A stretch of DNA of 8,153 nt. Source: Mariniphaga sp. (lineage in GTDB: Bacteria > Bacteroidota > Bacteroidia > Bacteroidales > Prolixibacteraceae). The notes below the pieces were generated by a model, which did not search any database, was not told the DNA's origin, and saw nothing but the letters and a program-made list of their open reading frames with translations. Position 1 is the stretch's first letter; each line of letters begins with the position of its first letter. Positions 1 through 6,605 of the stretch are shown in pieces. The DNA is taken from the NCBI GenBank assembly GCA_025363795.1, contig JANYLE010000427.1, positions 1-8,153 of the forward strand. The letters run 5' to 3'. The position numbers and the translations under genes are program-made.

Positions 1-1862
1 AAAGATTGCGGCAACCAAACCCTGAACCACGAATGTTCGTCCAGTGTATTACCAGCCGAAGCATAATCGCATAGGGTAATCTCGGTTGGCTTATTTTCTG
101 CCTCTTTGTGTGATTCAATCATAAATGGGCTTTTAAATTTCATCCAGATGCCGTCTTCATTGATGCCTGCCGGTTCCAGATCTATATATCCATCTTTATC
201 AACCATTGGCTTAATTGTTTCGTCAACATTTGGCGTTCCAAGCCTTGCATCACGAGTAAGTACGATCGGGCCACGAACGATCGCCATATTCTCCGGCACA
301 TCACCCATACGAACAACACGCCCGCGCATATCCAATGTAAGGTTGATCTCGTCTCCAGATTTCCAGGTCCGGGAGATTTCGGCATATTTCCCTGCTGCGA
401 CAGCATTAACCGGCTGGCCATTCACAGCAAGAACAGAACGTAGACTCCATTGTGGAATACGGACACGAATATTCAGATGATCCTCTTTATTGAGTACCAA
501 CTTAATCGTAATATTACCAGAAACAGGATAATCAGTATGCTGAACAACTTCCACTTGCTTTCCATTGGTGGTTGTCAGGTTGTAGCTTCCTTCAGCAAAG
601 AAGTTAACACTTAACCCGTCTTTATCACTCATAACTGCAGTAAGCGGCAAAGTAAATAACCCTCTCGGGCCACTTGCAACACAACAATTAAGTCCCATAC
701 CACACTGCTCACTACCTTGAAGCCGTTGTCCTGCCAGGGGGGAATATTTCGCCCAGTCCGAGCCGTCAGTATACATCGAACCTAATAATGCATTGTACCA
801 GGTCTGTTCGATGGCGTCGGCATATTTGCTTTCTCCGGTAAGCCTTAAAAGCTGCTGACTTAGTTTAATCCAGGTGGCTGTCACGCAAGTCTCCTGGTAG
901 TGGTCAATATGCATTGTTTGCAAATGCTTCCCGCCAAACCAACACTCAACACCTGAACCGGACCCCGTGATATTGATTTCTGTATCGCTGATATTTTGCC
1001 ACGTTTTTACCACTGCTGCACGATACTCGCTTTTTCCGGTCAACCGGTAAAGTTCCAGTAATCCTTCATAGCACGACATCATCTCATAAGCTTTTTGTCC
1101 CTGTTCGGAGCCAAACCAGTTTTTGGGTTTTGGAAAACGCTTGGAAACATCAACACCTGATTTGGAAATCAGCTGCGGACCATCAGGCGTTTCCCATTGC
1201 CGGACTATTTCATTCGCAAAATCGAGGTAACGTGGATCACCTGTGCGGGAATACAGTTGGCAGATCGGTTCAAGAACAGAAGACGCTGCCATTCCATGAT
1301 GATTCCCTTGCTTTACAATCAATGCTTTTTTGTCGGCCAACTCTTTGATTAGATGATCTGCCAGTTTTCTAACAGCCAACAAACTGTTTTTATCTTTTGT
1401 TAAATCATAATAAGCCAGCAATCCAAGCATACAATATTTCCGACCCCAGATATCCCACTGTTCGAGATGCTTACCATCTGCATAGTTTCCGATATATCCA
1501 TCGGGTGTCTGGGTGGATAAAAGACCTGAAACTGCCTGATCAAGAATTGTTTTCAACTGAGGCTCGGGCCGATATTTATAGGCCAGCACAGCCGACGTGA
1601 ACCATTTGCCCCAAAACTCGGTTTGCCAGCAACGATCTTCGGTGCGGTTACGAAAAGGTTCAACCAGGCGGTTAACATCCTGTGCCAGAATCCTGTTTTT
1701 GTAAGATGCATCCAGTTTCATGCCAACAAAGCCCCCTAATGTGGCAGAATTGGCCGGAAATAAACTGTCTATTTCGGCCGGTTTAACCGGCTTTTGTCCA
1801 AATGAAGTAACCGCAAATGATAGTTGCAGCAAACAGATTAAAAAAATTAAGGTTTTACTCAT
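1..1862 (-). CDS. GH127-like (DUF1680) secreted glycosidase, probable beta-L-arabinofuranosidase; C-terminus cut by window edge
   Basis: I translated this minus-strand frame by hand: 620 codons from the ATG at 1862-1860 to the left edge with no stop. The start is firm because an in-frame TGA lies six codons upstream (1880-1878). Residues 1-22 form a signal peptide (MSKTLIFLICLLQLSFAVTS, then FG-Q) with no lipobox cysteine, so a periplasmic or secreted soluble enzyme is expected. The body reads as the DUF1680 (alpha/alpha)6-barrel family: NHHGMAASSVLEP at 187-199, EMMSCYEGLLELYRLTG at 260-276, and CGMGLNCCVASGPRGL at 387-402. In the GH127 enzyme HypBA1 a Glu-x-Cys pair and two adjacent cysteines bind zinc, and the first of the adjacent cysteines is the nucleophile. 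The counterparts here are Glu324-x-Cys326 and Cys393-Cys394, with Glu306 a candidate acid/base. All are present, so an active enzyme is likely. GH127 also contains aceric-acid hydrolases and is related to GH146, so the substrate is inferred. It lies 116 bp downstream of the AraC-type regulator on the same strand. Family lengths suggest only a modest C-terminal piece is missing. Confidence 0.9.
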   Translation of the reverse strand, partial: MSKTLIFLICLLQLSFAVTSFGQKPVKPAEIDSLFPANSATLGGFVGMKLDASYKNRILAQDVNRLVEPFRNRTEDRCWQTEFWGKWFTSAVLAYKYRPEPQLKTILDQAVSGLLSTQTPDGYIGNYADGKHLEQWDIWGRKYCMLGLLAYYDLTKDKNSLLAVRKLADHLIKELADKKALIVKQGNHHGMAASSVLEPICQLYSRTGDPRYLDFANEIVRQWETPDGPQLISKSGVDVSKRFPKPKNWFGSEQGQKAYEMMSCYEGLLELYRLTGKSEYRAAVVKTWQNISDTEINITGSGSGVECWFGGKHLQTMHIDHYQETCVTATWIKLSQQLLRLTGESKYADAIEQTWYNALLGSMYTDGSDWAKYSPLAGQRLQGSEQCGMGLNCCVASGPRGLFTLPLTAVMSDKDGLSVNFFAEGSYNLTTTNGKQVEVVQHTDYPVSGNITIKLVLNKEDHLNIRVRIPQWSLRSVLAVNGQPVNAVAAGKYAEISRTWKSGDEINLTLDMRGRVVRMGDVPENMAIVRGPIVLTRDARLGTPNVDETIKPMVDKDGYIDLEPAGINEDGIWMKFKSPFMIESHKEAENKPTEITLCDYASAGNTLDEHSWFRVWLPQS

Positions 1863-1978
1863 AAGTAGTATATTAAATCAGTATGGTGTAATATAAATCG
1901 TGCTTTAGGAATACAAAAAAAATGAACCAGAGCTTTTATAGCAACTTCAAATCTCACTGAATTAAAATACGTGCCGGC
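1863..1978 (-). promoter_or_regulatory. Short gap between regulator and GH127-like gene; no clear promoter or terminator
   Basis: This 116-bp A/T-rich gap separates the regulator stop codon from the glycosidase start. I see no stem followed by a T-run on the minus strand and no exact TAnnTTTG promoter element. The nearest is a T-run ending in TTTG (minus strand, 1921-1914). The two genes could therefore be co-transcribed. An 8-bp word, TTAATTCA (minus strand, 1965-1958), matches an arm of the large inverted repeat in the divergent control region, so a shared regulator half-site is possible but unproven. Confidence 0.35.
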
Positions 1979-2851
1979 TTAATCATTGTGTTGGCTAACA
2001 AACTCTCGGTACAGTGAAGGGGTTTTCCCAATTTTTGCTTTAAATTGCCGGTTGAAGTTTGAAATATTATTGAACCCTGTCTCAAAACAAACAAATTCAA
2101 TGGTCTGATTGCCATGCCGAAGGAGTTTACAGGCATAGCTGATACGAAGTTCATTGATGAATTCGGCGAATGTTTTTCCGGCCTTTTTTCTAAAATAACG
2201 ACAAAAAGCTGTAGGATTCATGCCTGCAACAGAGGCAACTTCCTGTAAGGATATTTTGCGGTTATAACTTAAGGTGGAAAACTCATAGACCTTAATCATG
2301 CGATCTTCAATATGATAGTTCAAAGCATTGGCATATCCGGGACTGGCGATAGGTAAAAAATCGGTTTGTCCCAAGAAATTAAGGAGCTCGATAAGTGAAA
2401 GATAACGCCTTAGTCCTTTCTCTGCATACATTTTATGGAGCATCAAAGCAACCGGTTCGACTGTATGAGGCGGAAATTTCAATCCTCTCGATGAATTGGA
2501 CAGCAATCGAAGGATACTCACAAACTCAGGACTTCTAAGCTGGTTCTTACCAAAATAATCAATCGGAAACTGAAGGATATAGGCATTGACCTTAAGATCC
2601 GGATTCCCGGAATAATATTGTGCATCATTGTGATGAAAATGAGGTAGAGTGCTGCCATAAAATACGAAATCGCCCGGCTCAAATGGCTCTACAACGTCAC
2701 CTACAAACTTCTTTCCTGTGCCCCGGACAATATAAATCATCTCGAACTCATTATGGAAATGCCATGGCACTGAAAAATGGGCAAAATCGTTATACCTCAG
2801 AACAAAAGAATTCTCCGCAGGATAGTTAATGACTTCTTTGAATGGCTTCAT
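1979..2851 (-). CDS. AraC-family transcriptional regulator with N-terminal cupin sensor
   Basis: This complete 290-residue protein has the normal length for a sugar-responsive AraC/XylS regulator. Residues about 15-95 form a cupin (AraC-binding) domain. The motif PWHFHNEFE at 29-37 supplies His31, His33 and Glu37, and His71 in PHFHH is the usual later histidine, so a metal- or sugar-binding pocket is plausible. The C-terminal ~100 residues are the double helix-turn-helix DNA-binding domain. The first HTH is around ISLQEVASVAGMNPTAFCRYF (200-220). The second is around QTIEFVCFETGFNNISNFNRQF (249-270), followed by the family signature KAKIGKTPSLYRE (271-283). The gene precedes the GH127-like gene on the same strand and diverges from the susC-like gene, as expected for the local activator or repressor of a PUL. 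The inducer is unknown; an L-arabinose-related sugar is a guess from the neighbouring enzyme. It has no transmembrane segment, so it is cytoplasmic and not a hybrid two-component protein. Confidence 0.93.
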   Translation of the reverse strand: MKPFKEVINYPAENSFVLRYNDFAHFSVPWHFHNEFEMIYIVRGTGKKFVGDVVEPFEPGDFVFYGSTLPHFHHNDAQYYSGNPDLKVNAYILQFPIDYFGKNQLRSPEFVSILRLLSNSSRGLKFPPHTVEPVALMLHKMYAEKGLRRYLSLIELLNFLGQTDFLPIASPGYANALNYHIEDRMIKVYEFSTLSYNRKISLQEVASVAGMNPTAFCRYFRKKAGKTFAEFINELRISYACKLLRHGNQTIEFVCFETGFNNISNFNRQFKAKIGKTPSLYREFVSQHND

Positions 2852-2897
2852 AAATATTAGGTATGTAATGAAGAAATACTTTACTCATGAGACTAGG

Positions 2898-2905
2898 CAA
2901 ATATA
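2898..2905 (-). promoter_or_regulatory. Predicted -7 promoter element for the AraC-type regulator
   Basis: Read on the minus strand this is TATATTTG, an exact match to the Bacteroidota -7 consensus TAnnTTTG. It lies 46 bp before the regulator ATG, giving a leader of roughly 40 nt. No TTTG at the usual -33 distance is obvious; the nearest, on the minus strand at 2922-2919, is too close. Such a weak -33 would suit a promoter that needs an activator. One exact match in an A/T-rich 576-bp region could also arise by chance. Confidence 0.45.
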
Positions 2906-2965
2906 GTATAACTATCTGCAAAAAAAATATTGAAAGGTGTGTTTTGAAACATGTAACATTGGAAC

Positions 2966-3008
2966 TGTTAATTCATGTTAAAATTTACCGATAAATCATG
3001 AATTAACA
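2966..3008. repeat. Perfect 12-bp inverted repeat, candidate regulator operator
   Basis: The left arm TGTTAATTCATG (2966-2977) and the right arm CATGAATTAACA (2997-3008) are exact reverse complements separated by 19 bp. The centres are 31 bp apart, about three helical turns, so two bound protein units would lie on the same DNA face. It sits about 60 bp upstream of the predicted regulator -7 element. No T-run follows on either strand, which argues against a terminator. An operator for the adjacent AraC-type protein is the simplest reading, although AraC proteins often prefer direct repeats. Confidence 0.6.
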
Positions 3009-3242
3009 ACCAAACACCGCTTACATAAAATAGCTAACTATCATTACATTGCAAGATTGAAGCAGTTATATTTCATGACATTGGGACATTCAACTTTTTG
3101 AAAATTTCAATTCATTTTAATACAGATTGGTTGTTGATCCTGCTTCTCTTTTTTCAGATCGCGAATAAAAAATGCTCTAACACCTTATAAATTAGAAGTT
3201 TTAGGAAACATTCAGATTAAATAATTTTATCCAAGAACCCAT

Positions 3243-3252
3243 TAATCGATTA
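3243..3252. repeat. 10-bp palindrome in susC upstream region
   Basis: TAATCGATTA is a perfect 10-bp palindrome about 175 bp before the susC-like start. It could be a dimeric-protein site. It is short and A/T-rich, so chance is a real alternative. Confidence 0.2.
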
Positions 3253-3314
3253 GTGTTCAATCAAAAAAACAATCTGCCAATGAAACAAACAAGACAGAAT
3301 TAAATTACAGAGAA

Positions 3315-3332
3315 TGCTGTTCAGACACAGCA
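3315..3332 (+). other. Small hairpin in the susC leader
   Basis: TGCTGT (3315-3320) and ACAGCA (3327-3332) can pair as a 6-bp stem with a 6-nt loop. It is followed by AACTGTAAAA (3332-3341), a word repeated exactly at 3406-3415 just before the susC-like start. No U-run follows, so it is not a typical intrinsic terminator. Its function is unknown. Confidence 0.3.
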
Positions 3333-3353
3333 ACTGTAAAAAGAGAGTGTTAA

Positions 3354-3405
3354 ATTGTTAAAACAATCAGTGCCTGATACCTAAACGAATCCTTCTTCAA
3401 TCAGG
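3354..3405 (+). promoter_or_regulatory. Competing short hairpins just upstream of the susC-like start
   Basis: Three possible stems share bases. ATTGTT (3354-3359) pairs with AACAAT (3362-3367), though with only a 2-nt loop. ATCAG (3366-3370) pairs with CTGAT (3374-3378). CCTGAT (3373-3378) pairs with ATCAGG (3400-3405). The last two are mutually exclusive because both use CTGAT, and the longer-range one ends 22 nt before the susC ATG, close to where ribosomes load. This resembles a leader that could switch translation, but the stems are only 5-6 bp and may be fortuitous. Confidence 0.3.
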
Positions 3406-3427
3406 AACTGTAAAACCAAATTAGACA

Positions 3428-6400
3428 ATGAAAAAAAAGCTACAAAATTTTCACCTCAATTCGCTAAGCCTCTTAGTGAAAAAGTTTTTGTTAGTTACTA
3501 AACTAACCATCATTTTGATCTGTTTCTCAGGGATTCTAAACAGCTTTGGAGCTGTTGCCTCTCCTCTGGCTGCCGAGCAGCAAAAGACCAAGGTGATTAC
3601 CGGAAAAGTTTCGGAAGACTCCGGACAAACGGTGCCCGGTGCATCAGTTGTCGTAAAAGGCTCTTCCATTGGGACAATTACAGACATGGATGGAAAATTC
3701 TCCCTGAATGTCCCGGTTGATGCCAAAACACTTGTTATATCATTTGTAGGAATGGTAACACAGGAAGCTGCTATTGGAGCAAAGACGAATTTCAGTATTG
3801 TTCTTGCACAGGAAACCATTGGACTAGAAGAAGTTGTTGCTGTTGGATACGGAACTGTTCGCAAAAAAGACCTTACAGGATCTGTTTCATCAGTAGGAAG
3901 TTCAAAATTAGCAGAACGGTCAAGTTTTAGTGCTGCTCAGGCACTGCAAGGAAAAGCTGCCGGCGTTGTCGTACAGCAAACAAATGCGGCTCCAGGCGCT
4001 GACGCAAAAGTAATGATCCGTGGTAACCGTTCATTATTAGCTACCAATGATCCTCTTTATGTAGTTGACGGTGTTCCTTTGGTTGTTGGATTAAGCGAAA
4101 TCAGCCAATCGGATATCGAAACAATCGATATCTTGAAAGATGCCTCCGCAACAGCTATTTATGGTTCAAGAGGAGCAAACGGAGTTGTGTTGATTACAAC
4201 CAAAAAAGGAAAAGAAGGCAAAGCTGTTGTAGATTACAATGGTTATTACGGCATACAAACACAAGCTAAAAAGCTTGATCTTTTTAATGGTCCTGAATGG
4301 GTTGCATTTTTACGGGAAGCTTATCGTACCAGCGGTGTATACCCCGTTAAACCAACCTACGACATGGATATAAAGATGCTTCCAGTAGGTCAGGAAAATG
4401 ACCTTACGGGTATAGCATTTAAAATCAAAAGCGCTTATGATGCAGATGGTTCATGGCATCCTGAACGCCTTCAATCAACCGACTGGTTAGGCGAAGTAAT
4501 GCGCCAGGGACAGGTGACCAATCACGAGGTAAGCGTTCGCGGAGGTACTGAAAAAATGAAAATTTTGGGTTCTGCAACCTATTATAATGAAAAAGGACTT
4601 TTAAAAACGCAGGATTATTCCCGTTATTCAGTTCGTGTTAATTTTGACTGGGATATTTCTGACTATGTTAAGATTGGTGGACAAACCCAGTTTTCACATT
4701 TCGATCGCCATGACGGACCAAATGTTTATGATGGAGTAAAGAGCCTTTCTCCTCTTGCCAATATAAGGGATGCCAACGGTGCTTTGATTAACCGTCCGGG
4801 TAACGATCCACAGTTATGGAATCCAGTTCTGAATATAACCAATGCTACTGTTCTTTATAAAAAGGACCGCTTTTTAGGAAGTTATTACCTGGAAGCAAAA
4901 CTGCCTTTTGATATTAAATATCGTTCCAACTTTGGATTGGATTTTGGTCCTTATTCTGACCAAAGATTCTACGGTTCGCGCAGTTCAGACCGTCAAGGTG
5001 GTTTGGCCCGTGCTGAGGATGGTGGCGATACCCGTACTATGTTTACCTGGGAAAACCTTTTATACTGGAATAAAACAATCAAGAGCCACACTTTCGGCGC
5101 TACTTTACTCCAATCGATCCAACAGGAAACTTATGAATCATCGCGTATCAGTGTATTAAACCTTCCTTACGAATCGCAAAAATGGTACAATGTAGGTAGT
5201 TCTCCCACCATTTCAGCTGTTGCAAGTAACTTTGTTAAATGGCAATTGGCCTCATTTATGGGTCGTATCAATTACAGTTACAAAGATCGTTATCTGTTGA
5301 CCGCTTCTGCTCGTTATGATGGTTCTTCACGCCTTTCATCAGGCAACAAATGGGTGATGTTCCCATCGGCTGCTCTTGCATGGCGTATTAATGAAGAAGG
5401 ATTCATGAAAGGGACCTCAACCTTCAGTAACCTGAAACTTCGCGTTGGTTACGGGATAACCGGTAACTCGGCTATTGACCCCTACAAAACATTAGGTAAT
5501 CTTGGATATGCCCGTTACAACTATGGAAGTACCAACGCCATGGCTTTTTACCAGAACGAGATGCCAAACCCGGATCTGAAATGGGAAAAGACAAAACAAT
5601 GGAATGCAGGTCTTGATTTTGGAATTTTGAAAGGCAGAATCAGCGGAGTCGTCGATGTTTATCTTCAGAACACATCCGACCTGTTAATGAACAGACAATT
5701 ACCACAAGTATCCGGTTTCAATAGCGTTGTATACAATATTGGTAAAACCCGGAATAAGGGGATCGAGGTAACGATAAACACCCAGAATATTCAAAAGACC
5801 AATTTTACCTGGAGCACCGACTTTATTTTCGCCAAGAATAAGGAGGAAATTGTTGAACTTTACGGAGGTAAAAATGACGATACGGGAAACGGTTGGTTTA
5901 TCGGACAACCTCTTCAGGTGTATTATGACTACAAATCTCTGGGAATATGGCAATTGGGCCAGGAAGCTGAAGCCGCTAAGTTTGGTTCGGCATTTATACC
6001 CGGGACAATTCATATAGCAGATACCAACAATGACGGAAAAATTACTGCTGCTGACCGACAAATTCTCGGCACAACACGGCCAAAGTTCACTGCAAGTATG
6101 ACCAACTACTTTACTTACAAAAATTTTGACTTTAATTTCTTTTTAAATGCTTCTTACGGAAACATGTTGCAATTCGACAGGAACATGAGTTTCAACGGTC
6201 GCTATAACAGTTTAAAAGTCAATTACTGGGCGGTAACTGAATACGATGCAGCCGGAAAAGCTACAGCAAGTAATGGCAGCAACGACGCACCACGTCCGAA
6301 CAACGGAGTTGAAAACCCCGCTTACAGAAGTGCCCTTAACTTCTTTGACGCCTCATTTCTCCGTTTAAGCAGTGTTTCATTAGGATACAACATACCTAAA

Positions 6401-6562
6401 AGCATCGTGAACAGGGCAAAAATATCCAAACTCAGGTTGTACATGACCGTTCAGAATGCTTTCTGTATTACAAAATATCCGGGAACCGACCCTGAAAGTG
6501 GTCAGGATTTCAATAATCCAATGCCACGCACGATCATGTTTGGTATCAACATGAGCTTATAG
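3428..6562 (+). CDS. SusC/RagA-family TonB-dependent outer membrane transporter
   Basis: This complete 1044-residue protein is the active importer of a SusCD glycan-uptake pair. The start is fixed by an in-frame TAG one codon upstream (3422-3424). Residues 1-48 carry a long basic n-region and a hydrophobic core (LTIILICFSGIL), a signal peptide of the extended SusC kind. A carboxypeptidase-D-like domain follows at about 55-128 (VITGKV, PGASVVVKG, GTITDMDGKFSL). Next come the TonB box EEVVAVGYGTVRKKDLTG (134-151) and the plug domain to about 260, with VMIRGNRS (195-202), PLYVVDGVP (209-217) and DASATAIYGSRGANGV (238-253). The remainder is the beta-barrel. It contains a DxNxDGxIxxxD loop at 865-876, a calcium-binding-like motif common in this family, and ends in FGINMSL. 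No STN domain lies between signal peptide and CarboxypepD domain, so direct anti-sigma signalling is unlikely. The SusD-like gene follows after 43 bp on the same strand, presumably in one operon. The sugar cannot be read from the sequence. Confidence 0.97.
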   Translation: MKKKLQNFHLNSLSLLVKKFLLVTKLTIILICFSGILNSFGAVASPLAAEQQKTKVITGKVSEDSGQTVPGASVVVKGSSIGTITDMDGKFSLNVPVDAKTLVISFVGMVTQEAAIGAKTNFSIVLAQETIGLEEVVAVGYGTVRKKDLTGSVSSVGSSKLAERSSFSAAQALQGKAAGVVVQQTNAAPGADAKVMIRGNRSLLATNDPLYVVDGVPLVVGLSEISQSDIETIDILKDASATAIYGSRGANGVVLITTKKGKEGKAVVDYNGYYGIQTQAKKLDLFNGPEWVAFLREAYRTSGVYPVKPTYDMDIKMLPVGQENDLTGIAFKIKSAYDADGSWHPERLQSTDWLGEVMRQGQVTNHEVSVRGGTEKMKILGSATYYNEKGLLKTQDYSRYSVRVNFDWDISDYVKIGGQTQFSHFDRHDGPNVYDGVKSLSPLANIRDANGALINRPGNDPQLWNPVLNITNATVLYKKDRFLGSYYLEAKLPFDIKYRSNFGLDFGPYSDQRFYGSRSSDRQGGLARAEDGGDTRTMFTWENLLYWNKTIKSHTFGATLLQSIQQETYESSRISVLNLPYESQKWYNVGSSPTISAVASNFVKWQLASFMGRINYSYKDRYLLTASARYDGSSRLSSGNKWVMFPSAALAWRINEEGFMKGTSTFSNLKLRVGYGITGNSAIDPYKTLGNLGYARYNYGSTNAMAFYQNEMPNPDLKWEKTKQWNAGLDFGILKGRISGVVDVYLQNTSDLLMNRQLPQVSGFNSVVYNIGKTRNKGIEVTINTQNIQKTNFTWSTDFIFAKNKEEIVELYGGKNDDTGNGWFIGQPLQVYYDYKSLGIWQLGQEAEAAKFGSAFIPGTIHIADTNNDGKITAADRQILGTTRPKFTASMTNYFTYKNFDFNFFLNASYGNMLQFDRNMSFNGRYNSLKVNYWAVTEYDAAGKATASNGSNDAPRPNNGVENPAYRSALNFFDASFLRLSSVSLGYNIPKSIVNRAKISKLRLYMTVQNAFCITKYPGTDPESGQDFNNPMPRTIMFGINMSL

Positions 6563-6605
6563 TTCATTGTCATTTATGAAGCATTACAACGTAAATAATA
6601 AGTAT

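Larger units (their letters stand above)
2852..3427. promoter_or_regulatory. Divergent control region between regulator and susC-like gene (576 bp, non-coding)
   Basis: This very A/T-rich stretch has no credible coding frame on either strand and lies between two divergently transcribed genes. It holds the predicted regulator promoter near the left end, a perfect 12-bp inverted repeat at 2966-3008, a 10-bp palindrome TAATCGATTA at 3243-3252, and a susC leader with several short hairpins after about 3315. On the plus strand I found no exact TAnnTTTG promoter for susC. The closest are TATATTTC at 3067-3074 and TAATTTTA at 3222-3229, each one base off. If the first were used, the susC leader would be roughly 340 nt long. 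No tRNA or known riboswitch core was recognised. Confidence 0.7.

Noticed and set aside
106..480. Plus-strand open frame of 124 codons and other frames at 182-421, 1130-1348 and 1397-1600
   Set aside because: They lie inside the long minus-strand GH127-like gene, whose frame carries clear family motifs; these are shadow frames.
1914..1921. T-run ending in TTTG on the minus strand as a promoter for the GH127-like gene
   Set aside because: It lacks the TA of the TAnnTTTG element and sits in a homopolymer run, so the match is not informative.
1954..2154. Minus-strand 66-codon frame overlapping the end of the regulator gene
   Set aside because: It overlaps the conserved second HTH of the regulator in another frame and has no recognisable features.
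2966..3008. Inverted repeat as an intrinsic terminator
   Set aside because: No T-run follows on either strand, the stem is A/T-rich with a 19-nt loop, and no gene ends nearby.
3451..3864. Minus-strand 137-codon frame opposite the start of the susC-like gene
   Set aside because: It is antisense to the signal peptide and CarboxypepD/TonB-box coding sequence and has no independent evidence.
6020..6057. DxNxDGxIxxxD loop in the SusC-like protein as a dockerin or fused calcium-binding domain
   Set aside because: A single such loop at this place in the barrel is common in SusC-family proteins, and no second copy or domain boundary is visible.
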